NCBI GenBank assembly: GCA_944321435.1
Contig: CALULH010000009.1
Location: 44,818 to 108,817, forward strand
Direction of reading: 5' to 3'
Source of the DNA: an uncultured Coriobacteriaceae bacterium
Lineage (GTDB): Bacteria > Actinomycetota > Coriobacteriia > Coriobacteriales > Coriobacteriaceae
Length of the DNA: 64,000 nt
Part shown: one piece after another, positions 30,630-39,769 of the stretch
Layout: each line of letters begins with the position of its first letter
Position numbering within the stretch: the stretch's first letter is position 1
The notes under the pieces: generated by a model
Seen by the model: the letters and a program-made list of their open reading frames with translations, nothing else
What the model was told of the DNA's origin: nothing
Databases searched by the model: none
Made by a program: the position numbers and the translations under genes

Positions 30630-31703
30630 CTACAGCCGCGTCAGGGTGGGGATGAGCGCGAGCCGGTCCTCCAGCCCGCTGGTGTAGAGAACCTCGTCGC
30701 GGTCCGTGATGATGACGGCCTCGACCTGGTCTATGCCCTCGATAAGGTCGCGCGCCCGCTCGGCGCCCAGCATGAAGGCGGTGGTGGAGTAACCGTCGCA
30801 GTCAAGCGACCGCGCTGCCACGATGGTGGCGCTGGCCACGTCGGTTACGGCCGGCTCGCCGGTGCGGGGGCTCAGGATGTGGTGGTACACGCGCCCGCCC
30901 TTGGCAAAGCTTCGCTCGAAGGCGCCGCTCGTCACCACCGATCCGTCCGCGAGGTCCACCAGGGCGCGATGGTGCGCCGGGTCGAAGGGGTTCACGATAC
31001 CGATGCGCCACGGGTCCCCGGCGCGGTGCGGCGGCCGCGCCCGCTCGTCCGCCGGCCGACCGCCGGCCACGAGCACGTTGCCCCCCAGGTTGAGCACGAA
31101 GCGGTTCACGCCCCGCGCGCGCAAGATGCCCGCCAGGTCGTCGGCGATGTAGCCCTTGGCGATTCCGCCCAGGTCGAGCACCGCCTCCGGATCCTCGATG
31201 GCGAGCGTTTGCGCCTTGCGGTCAACGCGGATGCGCCGCCAGTCCACGTGCGGCAGCTTTGCGGCCAGGGCGCGTGCCGAGGGAACCTTGCCCGTATGGA
31301 AGTCCCAGAGCTGGGTCACCGTTCCCATGGTGATGTCGAAGAGCCCCTCGCTGCGCGCGCAGTAGCCCTGCGCCAGCTCAACGAGCTCGGCGGTCTCGGG
31401 GGCCACGCCCACCGGGTCCGGGGCGCCGGCGTGGGCCCGCGCAAGGTCGGAGTCCGCCCGCGTGCGCGACAGGGCGCGCTCGAAGAACCGGCAACGGTCG
31501 CGGCAGGCTGCGAGCGCGGCGTCCGCCCGGCCCCTTTCCTCCTCCGCCTCCCGGCCGCTTGCCCGCATGCCGCCGGCAAGATAGGCGATGAGATGGACGT
31601 CGGTGTTGAAGATGAAGAACGACACGGCCCGCGCGCCCGGCTCGGGGCTGAACGGCTCGGCGGTGGCGGGGTCTCCGTATACGAAGGTGCGGGTGGCTGA
31701 CAT
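30630..31703 (-). CDS. apbE: FAD:protein FMN transferase ApbE
   Basis: 357 aa from ATG 31703 (AGGAAGGAG upstream). Attaches FMN covalently to Thr/Ser of flavoproteins such as Rnf/Nqr subunits. Motifs: FNTDVHLIAY, LFDITMGTVTQLWDF, VLDLGGIAKGYIADDL, NLGGNVLVAGG and the C-terminal TSGAFERSF with YHHILSPRTGEP, in correct order. No lipobox or signal peptide is seen, so this copy looks cytoplasmic. Divergent from the TrpR-like gene, with a 139-base gap. No target flavoprotein with an ApbE recognition site was noticed in the window. Confidence 0.93.
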   Translation of the reverse strand: MSATRTFVYGDPATAEPFSPEPGARAVSFFIFNTDVHLIAYLAGGMRASGREAEEERGRADAALAACRDRCRFFERALSRTRADSDLARAHAGAPDPVGVAPETAELVELAQGYCARSEGLFDITMGTVTQLWDFHTGKVPSARALAAKLPHVDWRRIRVDRKAQTLAIEDPEAVLDLGGIAKGYIADDLAGILRARGVNRFVLNLGGNVLVAGGRPADERARPPHRAGDPWRIGIVNPFDPAHHRALVDLADGSVVTSGAFERSFAKGGRVYHHILSPRTGEPAVTDVASATIVAARSLDCDGYSTTAFMLGAERARDLIEGIDQVEAVIITDRDEVLYTSGLEDRLALIPTLTRL

Positions 31704-31776
31704 GCGGCTCCTTCCTGCTGCCCGTCCTATTATGGCGCAGATGCGGCGGCGCAGTCGCCGCGGCACGGCCGTATGC

Positions 31777-31801
31777 TACACTTTGCTGCGTGACTGCAGC
31801 A
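31777..31801 (+). promoter_or_regulatory. Promoter and inverted repeat before the TrpR-like regulator
   Basis: A -10-like TACACT (31777-31782) is followed at once by the inverted repeat TGCTGC-GTGACT-GCAGCA (31784-31801). It covers the predicted start site, the position for a repressor operator. The downstream gene encodes a TrpR-like helix-turn-helix protein, so self-binding is plausible. No good -35 is visible. Confidence 0.5.
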
Positions 31802-31842
31802 GGGTAAAGCAAGCGCCGCGCGGGCGCGGGGAAGGTGGGCAC

Positions 31843-32154
31843 ATGGCCGAGAACGACGTGTTTTCACGCACCGATGTCGATCAGCTGGTGCGCGCGTTCG
31901 CCATGCTGACCGATCCGGCCGATATTCGCGCCTTTCTCGCCGACCTCTGCACCAAGCGCGAGATCTGCGATTTTGCCCAGCGCCTGCAGGTGGCTCGCTT
32001 CCTTGACGAGGGCTATCCGTACGTGGAGGTCCAGGAGCGCACGGGCGTGTCGTCCACCACGGTGAGCCGCGTATCCAAGGCGCTCAATGGCGACCTGGGC
32101 GGGTACCGCTCCGTGCTCGTGGGACTTGAGGACGGCACGGTGGCCGGGCGGTAG
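31843..32154 (+). CDS. TrpR-like protein, YerC/YecD family
   Basis: 103 aa from ATG 31843. An all-helical Trp-repressor-fold protein; the core TKREICDFAQRLQVARFLDEG followed by the helix-turn-helix VQERTGVSSTTVSRVSKALNG is diagnostic of the YerC/YecD family of Gram-positive bacteria. Regulated genes are not established. In Bacillus yerC lies beside pcrB/pcrA, here it precedes addB. An inverted repeat overlies its promoter. Confidence 0.9.
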   Translation: MAENDVFSRTDVDQLVRAFAMLTDPADIRAFLADLCTKREICDFAQRLQVARFLDEGYPYVEVQERTGVSSTTVSRVSKALNGDLGGYRSVLVGLEDGTVAGR

Positions 32155-32249
32155 CCCGACGCCGCCTGCCCGCGCGAGGACGGGCTCGCCGGGAGGCGCC
32201 GCCGCGCGCCGCGGCTTTGCGCCCGCGCGATTTTCATGTCCGCGCGGGC

Positions 32250-32258
32250 TGGTATGCT
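32250..32258 (+). promoter_or_regulatory. Extended -10 promoter of addBA
   Basis: TGG-TATGCT forms an extended -10 (TGN plus TATGCT), 52 bases before the addB start. No consensus -35 is visible, as expected for extended -10 promoters. The transcript would cover addB and addA. Confidence 0.5.
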
Positions 32259-32310
32259 GGTAACAACATAAGGGCAAGCGCCGCCCCAAGGCGGCGGTTA
32301 CGGGGTTGGC

Positions 32311-35300
32311 ATGGGTGTGCGGATCGTAGAGACGCGGGCGGCGCAGGAGCTTCTGCGCGCGGAGATAGAGCTCGTGCGCGCAAAGGCCAGGGATTGCGGC
32401 GCGGTTACGCTTCTGGCCGGCGGCGTGGGCGAGAAGCGCCGCCTGCAGCGCGAGCTGGCACGTGCGGGCGTGGGGCTCGGCGTGGCGGTGACGGTCCCGG
32501 CGTTCTGGCTGGCCGACCGCTGGGGGCTTTACGGCGACGGCCGCTCCGCAGTGGGCGCGTCCGACCGGCGCCTGATCATGGCCGATGTCCTGGCCCGCGC
32601 CACGGAGGTCGAGCGCGGCCCGCTGGGGTCCAACGCGGGAACGGCGAAGCTGCTGGCCCGCATGGCGGCCGAGCTGCTGCCCCAGGCCGCCGCACCCGCC
32701 GCCCGCGCCGCCGGCGGGGCCGAGGCCTGCGCGGCGGGGCTGCTCGCGCGCTACCGCGCGGAGCTCGAGCGGCGCGGCTTGGTGGAGCTTTGCGAGGCCG
32801 CGCAGCTGCTTAGCGCCGAGCCCGCGGCGTTTGGCGGCTGCGTGATCCTGCGCGGGGTCGACGCCCTGCCCGCGTACCTGGTCGACGCCCTCCGCACGCA
32901 GGCGCGAGAAGGGGAGGTCGTCATCCTGCTGGACGCGCAGGGCGTTGCCATGGCGGACGAGCTTGCCCGCGCCTTCGCGCCGGAGCCCGTCGGGCGCGGC
33001 CGGATCGCCGGCGCGCCCGAGCCCCCCTGCCCGCTCGCCGCCGAGCTGGACGAGATCTTCTCGCACCGCTTGGCCGCCGGGGGGGACGGGGAGCCCGGCC
33101 GTCCTGCCGATGCCGCACGTACGGCCGAGCCCCTTGAGGTGGGCAAGCTCTCCCTTGCCGAGATCGCCGGCCCCACGGCGCAGGCGCATGCCGAGGCCCG
33201 GATCGTCGAGGACGCTGCGCTCGCCGCCCGCGCGGACGCCGACGGATCTGCGCGCGCCGGCGGGGGCGCGCCGCATGTGCTGGTGGTATCTCCCCGGCCC
33301 GACGAGACGTTCTGCCACCTGGCGCCCTGGCTCGCCGCGCGCGGCATGGCCGCGCAGGCGCGTGTGGGCCGCACGTTCGCCGAGACGTACGTGGGCGAGC
33401 AGTTCTTCTCGCTCATCGACCTCGCCCGGTCCCTGGCAAACGACCCCGCGGGAACCTGGTGGCCCGCGCCTGCGCTGTCAGACTGGCTGCTGAGCCCGCT
33501 TTCCGGTTGCCCGCGCGCCGAGGCCCGGCGGGCCGACAAGAGGCTGCGCGGCAGCCGCGAGCTGACGGCCGAGAAGGTCATGAGCATGCTGCAGGGGCTG
33601 CAGGCGCGCGAGCGCAAGGCGCGCCGCGCCCGCGCCGCCGAGCGGGGGGAGGCCCCCCAGGGCGCGCCCGACCGCGCCGCCTTGGGGCCTTCGGACCCCG
33701 TGCCGCCGACCGACGGCGTGGCCTGCTGCGACGTGGTGGAGGCCCTGCGCCGCGGGCGGCTTCTCGAGGCGCTGCGGCTCTTGGCCGGGGCGGCGCAGCA
33801 GCTCGCGCCGGGTGCCTATCCCGAGCTGGGGTCCGCGCGCGTGCAGCTTGAGCGGCAGGTCTCCGCGCAGGCGCTGGCGTTTTACCACCATGCGGTGGCC
33901 GAGCTGCGCGTGTGCCCCGAGGCAGCCCTGCAGGCCCTGCGCGAGCTGCGCGTGGGCCTGCAGGTCCAGTCCCGCCCGGAGACGATCGCCGGCCAGGGGG
34001 AGCCCGCCTCCGGGGCCGAGGGGGGCTGCCAGCCTGCGGCGTATGTGCGCATTGCGACGCTCGCCGAGGTCGCGGTCAGCGCGTCCGCCTGCGTCGACGC
34101 CGTGGTCGCGGTGGACGTCGACGTGGAGAGCTACCCGCTCAGCGTCCGCGAGGACGTCGCCGTCGCCCTGTCCGAGAAGCTCGGGCGCGCGGGCGTGGCG
34201 CTCGCCCCTGCGGCGCGCATGCGCCGGCGCTTCTACCGCGCCCTGCGGTCATCGCGCACGCGGGCGGTTCTCGCGCGCGTGGCACACGACGGCGCCGCCG
34301 ACGACCGCTACCCGGCCGCGCTTTGGACCGAGCTCGCGTCTGTCGCGTCGCTGCCTCGCGCCGCGGGCCTTCCCGGCGAGGAGCGCGTCTGCGAGAACCT
34401 GGGGCCCGCCGGGCCCGCGCGCCTTGACGAGACCCGTCATCCGGCCGGAGCCGCGCTCGCGCCCGCAGCGCTGCCCTACCTCGTCCTCAAGCACCGCGAC
34501 GCGGCGGGCGACCTCGTGCCGCGGCGCCTCTCGGCCTCGCAGATCGAGGGCTACCTGTCCTGCCCGTACCAGTGGTTCCTCTCATCGCGCGTGCGCCCGC
34601 AGGAGCTCGACGCCGGCTTCGGCCCGCTCGAGATGGGCAACTTCGTGCACGACGTCATGCAGCGCTTCCACGAGGAGCTCGCCCAGGGGGCCGTGGGCCG
34701 CGTGACGCCGGACAACCTCGACGCCGAGCTCGGCCACCTGCGCCGCGTGTTCGAGGCGGTCCGCGCGGAGCACGCCCGCGGCAAGACGCGGAGCTCCGGG
34801 GCGCTCATCCCGCTCACCGCTTCCGAGGGCTTGCAGCTCGAGGAGGTTTGGCGGCAGCTGCGCCGCTCGGTCTCGGCCGAGGCCGACCTGCTTCCCGGCT
34901 TCAAGCCGGCGTACGCCGAGTACGCCTTCGACAAGCTCGACGTCACCTACGCCGGCTGGCCGCTCGGCGGCCGCATCGACCGCATCGACGTGGACGCCGC
35001 CGGCCGCGCCGTGGTCATCGACTACAAGCACCGGGCCCTCGCGGACTTCCGCCTGGCCGACCCCACCTCCCGCCTGGATCCGGGCGAGCTGCTCGACCCC
35101 GCTTGGCTGCCCGCGCACGTGCAAACGCTCATCTACGCGCAGGCCGTGCGCCGCGCCTTCGCCGGCGAGCTCGAGGTGGTGGGCGCCCTGTACTTCGGCA
35201 CGCGCACGGGGACCTTCGCCGGCGCGGTGGCCGAGGCGTACGCCGCCGACGGCATGGTGCCCGGGCTCAAGCGCGGGTTCCCCGGCAGGGACGGGTCGCT

Positions 35301-35445
35301 TTCCTTCACCGACCTGCTCGACCATGTGGAGGCGGCCATCGCCGTGCGGCTCGCCGGCTTGGCGCGCGGCGACATCGCGCCCGCGGCGGAGCCCCAGGAC
35401 TGCCGCTTCTGCCCGGCCGTTTCCTGCGAGAGGAGAAAGGCGTAG
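32311..35445 (+). CDS. addB: ATP-dependent nuclease subunit AddB (PD-(D/E)XK family)
   Basis: 1044 aa. Partner of AddA in end resection and recombination at double-strand breaks. The N-terminal helicase-like half is degenerate. The C-terminal nuclease contains VVIDYKHRA with Asp904 and Lys906. A 4Fe-4S staple is complete: Cys751 (SCPYQW) and Cys1031-x2-Cys1034-x4-Cys1039 at the extreme C-terminus. Several Ala/Gly/Glu-rich linkers (for example near residues 240-310) are longer than usual. ATG 32311 has only a weak ribosome-binding site. Identity rests on the Fe-S pattern and on addA following directly. Confidence 0.88.
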   Translation: MGVRIVETRAAQELLRAEIELVRAKARDCGAVTLLAGGVGEKRRLQRELARAGVGLGVAVTVPAFWLADRWGLYGDGRSAVGASDRRLIMADVLARATEVERGPLGSNAGTAKLLARMAAELLPQAAAPAARAAGGAEACAAGLLARYRAELERRGLVELCEAAQLLSAEPAAFGGCVILRGVDALPAYLVDALRTQAREGEVVILLDAQGVAMADELARAFAPEPVGRGRIAGAPEPPCPLAAELDEIFSHRLAAGGDGEPGRPADAARTAEPLEVGKLSLAEIAGPTAQAHAEARIVEDAALAARADADGSARAGGGAPHVLVVSPRPDETFCHLAPWLAARGMAAQARVGRTFAETYVGEQFFSLIDLARSLANDPAGTWWPAPALSDWLLSPLSGCPRAEARRADKRLRGSRELTAEKVMSMLQGLQARERKARRARAAERGEAPQGAPDRAALGPSDPVPPTDGVACCDVVEALRRGRLLEALRLLAGAAQQLAPGAYPELGSARVQLERQVSAQALAFYHHAVAELRVCPEAALQALRELRVGLQVQSRPETIAGQGEPASGAEGGCQPAAYVRIATLAEVAVSASACVDAVVAVDVDVESYPLSVREDVAVALSEKLGRAGVALAPAARMRRRFYRALRSSRTRAVLARVAHDGAADDRYPAALWTELASVASLPRAAGLPGEERVCENLGPAGPARLDETRHPAGAALAPAALPYLVLKHRDAAGDLVPRRLSASQIEGYLSCPYQWFLSSRVRPQELDAGFGPLEMGNFVHDVMQRFHEELAQGAVGRVTPDNLDAELGHLRRVFEAVRAEHARGKTRSSGALIPLTASEGLQLEEVWRQLRRSVSAEADLLPGFKPAYAEYAFDKLDVTYAGWPLGGRIDRIDVDAAGRAVVIDYKHRALADFRLADPTSRLDPGELLDPAWLPAHVQTLIYAQAVRRAFAGELEVVGALYFGTRTGTFAGAVAEAYAADGMVPGLKRGFPGRDGSLSFTDLLDHVEAAIAVRLAGLARGDIAPAAEPQDCRFCPAVSCERRKA

Positions 35446-38400
35446 ATGGACCTCTCAACCCTCATGCCCCAGCAGCTCGAGATCGTGCGGACGCTCGATC
35501 GCCCCCTCTTCGTTTCGGCGGGGGCCGGCTCGGGCAAGACCTTCACCCTCACGCGCCGCATCCTCTGGGCGCTCACGCCCGGGTCGGGGCCGTTCATCCA
35601 GAGTATCGACCAGGTGCTCGCCATAACGTTCACCACCAAGGCCGCCGCCGAGCTGCGCGAGCGCATCCGCGCCGCCCTCATCGACGAGGGCCTCATGGCC
35701 GAGGCCCTCAAGGTCGACGACGCCTGGATATCCACCATCCACGGCATGTGCGCGCGCATCCTGCGGGCGCACGCCCTCGAGCTCGGTTTGGACCCGGAGT
35801 TCGCGGTGGCGGGGGAGGATCGCGCCGCCGAGCTCATGGACCAGGCTCTCGACCGCGTGCTCTCCCAGGTGGGCGAGGACCGCGGCGCCTACGCCGAGCT
35901 GCTCCGGCAGTTCCCGCTTCGCTCGGCCGCGGGCGGCTTCGGCGCCGGGGCGAGCGTGGCCGATCTTGCGCGCGACCTCCTGGAGAAGGCCGTGGGGTCG
36001 GTCGAGGGCTTCGACGCGGTGCGCCTGGCGCGGCCGGAGCTCGACATGAGGTCCGTGGAGGACGCTTACCGCGCGGTTGCCGAGGCCCTGGCGCCCGCGA
36101 GCAAGGGGGCGGAGGTCTGCGCCCGCGCGCTCGCGGCGCTCGAGGCCTTCGACGCGTCCGAGCGGACCCGGTCCGACTTCATGGACTGCGCCCAGGCGCT
36201 CGCCGTGCCGCGCTCCAGTGCCAAGATCAAGGCGCTCGTCGACGTGCTGCGCGCCGAGCGCGGCGCTACGGTCATGGGGGGCTTTCTCCATTACGCCTAT
36301 CCCGCGGCCCAGCAGCTCTCCGACTTGGTGCGGCGCCTCTTCGACGCCTACACCGCGCTCAAGGCGGACGCGTCCCTTCTCGACAACAGCGACCTTCTGC
36401 GCCTGGCGTACGACGCGCTCGTAAACCATCCGGATATCGCCGCACGTTACGCGGGGCGCTTCAAGATGGTCATGATCGACGAGTTCCAGGACACGGCCCT
36501 GCAGCAGGTGGAGCTCGTGGACCGCCTCATCAGCCCCGACCGGCGCGAGCTGTGCACCGTGGGCGACGCCAAGCAGTCCATCTACCGTTTCCGCGGTGCC
36601 GACGTGTCGGTCTTCCGCAATCAGGAGCAGGCCATCCTCTCCGGGTCGGGCGCCGGCACGCGCGTCTCCATGGCGCGCAACTTCCGCAGCCATGCGGCCA
36701 TCTTGGACTACGTGACCCAGGTGTTCGAGCAGCGCGGCGACGGCTTCGACATCATGCCCGGCTACGAGGCGCTGGAGCCCGACCCCAACCGGGGCAAGAA
36801 GGCGGGCGAGAAGGGCGCCGCCCCGCAGGAGGGGGCGTTCTCGCGCCGCCAGGCCATCCTCGTGGTGGGCGGCCGCGGCGACGCGCGCTGCCGCGTGAAG
36901 GCACGCGCCATCGCCCGCCGCTTCCGGAGCCTGCGCGAGGCCGGGTTCGATCCCGCGGGCATGGTGATCCTGCTCGGCAAGATGTCCCAGGCGGACGTCT
37001 ACGCCGACGCCGTGCGCGCCGAGGGACTCCCTTGCGTCATATCGGGCGGCTCGATCTTCGCCGGCACGGCCGAGACGCAGGTCGTGACGGCGTTCCTGCG
37101 CTTTTTAGCCAACCCGCTCGACCACCGCGCCGGCGTTCTGCCGGTCCTGGTGTCGCCCCTTTTCGGGCTGGGGGCGCAGGAGCTGCTCGCCATCGTCACG
37201 GCGGAGGACGCCCGAGGCGCTACGAGCCGCCGCAACCTCGACGCCGTCACCTACCTCACCGAGACGCTGCCCGCCTTCGGGGGCCTGCCGGTGCTGCGCC
37301 GCGCATGCGCCGTTCTCGCCCGCGCCGCCGCAGGCGCGGGGCGGCGCCCGGTGAGCGCCCTTCTCGAGGAGGCCGTGTGCGCGTCGGGCTGGCTGGAGCG
37401 CCTGCGCTGCGCGGGCGCCGAGGGCCAGGCCGCGGCGGCCAACGTGCTCAAGGCGCTGCGCCTGGTGCGCACGGTCGAGCAGGGCCGGGAGCTCGCGCCG
37501 CGGCAGGTCGCCCGCGCGTTCGAGCGCTACCTCGAGGGCGCAAAGGAGTCCCCGGGCGCGCTCACCTCGGCCTCGGAGGGCGGCGGCGCGGTGCGCATTA
37601 TGACGGCGCACGCCTCGAAGGGGCTGGAGTTCCCGGTGGTGGCGGTGGCCGACTGCTACGCCATCCGCGACACGGCGGGCAGCCTCGCCTGCGTGGCGCG
37701 CGGCAACCGCTACGAGGCGGTGCTGGCCCCGGCCGCGTTTGGCTCGGAGGCCGAGAAGAAGCTCTACGCCGACGCCCGCAAGGCCGTGAAGGCCGACGTC
37801 GACGCGGGGTCCGAGATCGTGGGCGGCACGGCGGCGGGGCTCTTCTGCGAGCTCGCGGACGAGAACCGCGCGTTGGAGCTCGAGGAGCGGGGCCGGCTGC
37901 TCTATGTGGCCATGACGCGTGCCCGCGAGGTCCTGATACTCGCGCTCGACGCGCGCGTGGCCGGCAAGGAGAGCCGCCTGAGCATAAACGAACGGACCGA
38001 CCTCACCGCCGCCGTGCTGGCGCGGATCCTGCCCGAGGGCGCCCGTTTGGACGCCGGCGTGCTGGGATACGAGGGCACGCGCCCCGGGGATTTCGAGCTG
38101 CACGCGCTCTCCGACGTCACCTATCAGGGTGAGCAGTACGCCCAAACCGACAGCGCCGAGGACGGCGCCACAAGCGCCCCTCCCTGCGCCGAGGATCCTG
38201 ACGGGGGCGCGCTCGAGAGCCCCTTCCTGCTGGCCTTCCCCCAAGAGGCGCCGGTGGCCTACGTCGCCGCGCCCATGTCTGCCCGCGACGCCTACAGCTA
38301 CAGCTCCCTGGCGCGCGCCCAGGCGGGGGCGGGCGAGGAGGAGGGGGGCGGTGCCGCGGAGCCCGCCCATGCGGCGGAGACCCCCGCTGCCGCGCCCGGC

Positions 38401-38913
38401 GCCGAAGACTCCGTCGCCCTGGGCAGCGCCTTCCACGCGCTCGCCCAGTACCTGGCGGAGACGGGGGAGGAGCCCGACGAGCAGCGCGTCGCCGCGCAGG
38501 AGGGCCGCTGGGGGCTGACGCCCGAGCAGTCCCCGCGCCTGCGCGCCGCGCTCGCGCGCTGGGCGTTCTCGTCCCTGCGCGCCGAGGCGCTCGTCTGGCC
38601 CGAGCGGCGCGCCGAGGTCCCCTTCTTCTGCCAGGGCGACCAGGGGCAGGGGGCGTACGCGGAGGGGGCCATCGACCTGCTCTGCACCGACCCTCTCCGT
38701 CCCGGCGAGGCGCTGGCCATCGACTACAAGACCGGCGGCAGCGCCGACGAGGACCCTGCCGCGCTGCGGAAGAAGCACGAGCTGCAGGCGTCCGTCTACG
38801 CCGACGCCCTGCGCCGGGCGGGCTATCGGAGCATCGAGCTCGCCTTCGTTCGCGTGGAGGTTCCGGATCCCGACGATCCGGCAAACCCCCAAACCGTCCG
38901 CTACCGCTTCTGA
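35446..38913 (+). CDS. addA: ATP-dependent helicase-nuclease subunit AddA (UvrD family)
   Basis: 1155 aa, starting immediately after the addB stop codon. SF1A helicase: Q motif TLMPQQLEIV, Walker A SAGAGSGKTFTL (Lys31), motif Ia TFTTKAAAELRERI, Walker B VMIDEFQDTALQQ, motif III VGDAKQSIYRFRGAD, motif V TAHASKGLEFPVV, motif VI LLYVAMTRARE. The C-terminal RecB-like nuclease has LAIDYKTGG (Asp1093, Lys1095). Together with AddB it unwinds and resects double-strand ends up to a Chi-like site and loads RecA. A Glu/Gly/Ala linker lies before the nuclease domain. Confidence 0.95.
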   Translation: MDLSTLMPQQLEIVRTLDRPLFVSAGAGSGKTFTLTRRILWALTPGSGPFIQSIDQVLAITFTTKAAAELRERIRAALIDEGLMAEALKVDDAWISTIHGMCARILRAHALELGLDPEFAVAGEDRAAELMDQALDRVLSQVGEDRGAYAELLRQFPLRSAAGGFGAGASVADLARDLLEKAVGSVEGFDAVRLARPELDMRSVEDAYRAVAEALAPASKGAEVCARALAALEAFDASERTRSDFMDCAQALAVPRSSAKIKALVDVLRAERGATVMGGFLHYAYPAAQQLSDLVRRLFDAYTALKADASLLDNSDLLRLAYDALVNHPDIAARYAGRFKMVMIDEFQDTALQQVELVDRLISPDRRELCTVGDAKQSIYRFRGADVSVFRNQEQAILSGSGAGTRVSMARNFRSHAAILDYVTQVFEQRGDGFDIMPGYEALEPDPNRGKKAGEKGAAPQEGAFSRRQAILVVGGRGDARCRVKARAIARRFRSLREAGFDPAGMVILLGKMSQADVYADAVRAEGLPCVISGGSIFAGTAETQVVTAFLRFLANPLDHRAGVLPVLVSPLFGLGAQELLAIVTAEDARGATSRRNLDAVTYLTETLPAFGGLPVLRRACAVLARAAAGAGRRPVSALLEEAVCASGWLERLRCAGAEGQAAAANVLKALRLVRTVEQGRELAPRQVARAFERYLEGAKESPGALTSASEGGGAVRIMTAHASKGLEFPVVAVADCYAIRDTAGSLACVARGNRYEAVLAPAAFGSEAEKKLYADARKAVKADVDAGSEIVGGTAAGLFCELADENRALELEERGRLLYVAMTRAREVLILALDARVAGKESRLSINERTDLTAAVLARILPEGARLDAGVLGYEGTRPGDFELHALSDVTYQGEQYAQTDSAEDGATSAPPCAEDPDGGALESPFLLAFPQEAPVAYVAAPMSARDAYSYSSLARAQAGAGEEEGGGAAEPAHAAETPAAAPGAEDSVALGSAFHALAQYLAETGEEPDEQRVAAQEGRWGLTPEQSPRLRAALARWAFSSLRAEALVWPERRAEVPFFCQGDQGQGAYAEGAIDLLCTDPLRPGEALAIDYKTGGSADEDPAALRKKHELQASVYADALRRAGYRSIELAFVRVEVPDPDDPANPQTVRYRF

Positions 38914-39022
38914 GCGCGCGTTGGGTCCTCGGTGGGCTTTTATCGCCCGCGCCGCGGGGTACAATAGCAACCTATGCAACTACGGCGCGCCCGGGGCGGC
39001 GCGCACGCCGCAAGGAGCGTGT

Positions 39023-39520
39023 ATGGAACTCACCATGAAGATGGACGCCACGCCGGAGGAGTTCTTCGAGCGTATCGAGAAGTCGCTTATCGCCGATATT
39101 CGCATGTCGACGGGCAAGTCCGTTCCGGCCGGGAAGCTCAACGGCTACAAGTACAAGAAGGTGACGGCGGGCAAGAAGGGCCTCGAGCTCAAGGTGAAGA
39201 TCAAGTCGTACCGCCGTCCCGAGCACTACGAGGCGCGCTTCACCTCGGCGCAGGGCACCAACACCATCAGCTATCGCGTCACGCCCACGGAGGACGGGGG
39301 CATCACGGTCGACTACGCCGAGAACTTCTCGCCCTCCGCACAGCAGGGCCGCACCATGGCCGCCCTCAACGACAAGGTCTACGACTTCCGCGTCCGGCAC
39401 CGTGCCAAGAGCCTGCTCAAGTCGATTGCCAAGGACATCAAGCAGGCGCGCAAGAACGGCATCACCGAGGTGGTCCTCCCCGAGGAGCTGACCGAGGACG
39501 ACCCCAACGCAGCCGAGTAG
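39023..39520 (+). CDS. DUF3284-domain protein
   Basis: 165 aa from ATG 39023 (ribosome-binding site AAGGAG). Matches DUF3284: TPEEFFERIEKSL at the N-terminus, central KKVTAGKKGLELKVKI and ISYRVTPTEDGGI, and a Lys/Arg-rich C-terminal helix. The family is common in Firmicutes and Coriobacteria, often near beta-glucoside PTS genes; function unknown, cytoplasmic. Here it stands alone between addA and dnaE. A -10-like TACAAT (38960-38965) lies upstream without a good -35. Confidence 0.8.
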   Translation: MELTMKMDATPEEFFERIEKSLIADIRMSTGKSVPAGKLNGYKYKKVTAGKKGLELKVKIKSYRRPEHYEARFTSAQGTNTISYRVTPTEDGGITVDYAENFSPSAQQGRTMAALNDKVYDFRVRHRAKSLLKSIAKDIKQARKNGITEVVLPEELTEDDPNAAE

Positions 39521-39538
39521 GCGAAAAGCACCGGCAAC

Positions 39539-39613
39539 GCCCCGCCATGGGGGACGGGTGCACATGGCAAGAGCACTGCTTCTGCCATGTGCACCCGTCC
39601 CCCATGGCGGGGC
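39539..39613. repeat. Perfect 31-bp inverted repeat with 13-base loop
   Basis: Arms 39539-39569 and 39583-39613 are exact reverse complements (core CCATGGGGGACGGGTGCAC), with loop AGAGCACTGCTTC. It begins 18 bases after the DUF3284 stop. No T-run follows, so it is not a classical terminator; it may be a REP-like palindromic element or a cruciform/RNA barrier. A partial echo (CCGTTCCCATGGCAGC) follows at about 39617-39632. Confidence 0.85.
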
Positions 39614-39709
39614 CGCCCGTTCCCATGGCAGCAGCCATCGCCCGCTCTTCTCACCCGTGCAAAAAATACGAACATATGAACGCCCCCGCGCAATGTCCGG
39701 GCGGTGCGG

Positions 39710-39715
39710 TATTAT
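39710..39715 (+). promoter_or_regulatory. -10 element of dnaE
   Basis: TATTAT in GC-rich surroundings, 54 bases before the chosen TTG start. No clear -35 at 16-18 bases. A transcript starting near 39722 would exclude the upstream in-frame GTG (39704) and ATG (39719), which supports the TTG start of dnaE. Confidence 0.4.
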
Positions 39716-39769
39716 CGGATGCGTCACCTCAAGACCCCGGTTCGGCGGGGCGCAACGCAAGGAGCAACC

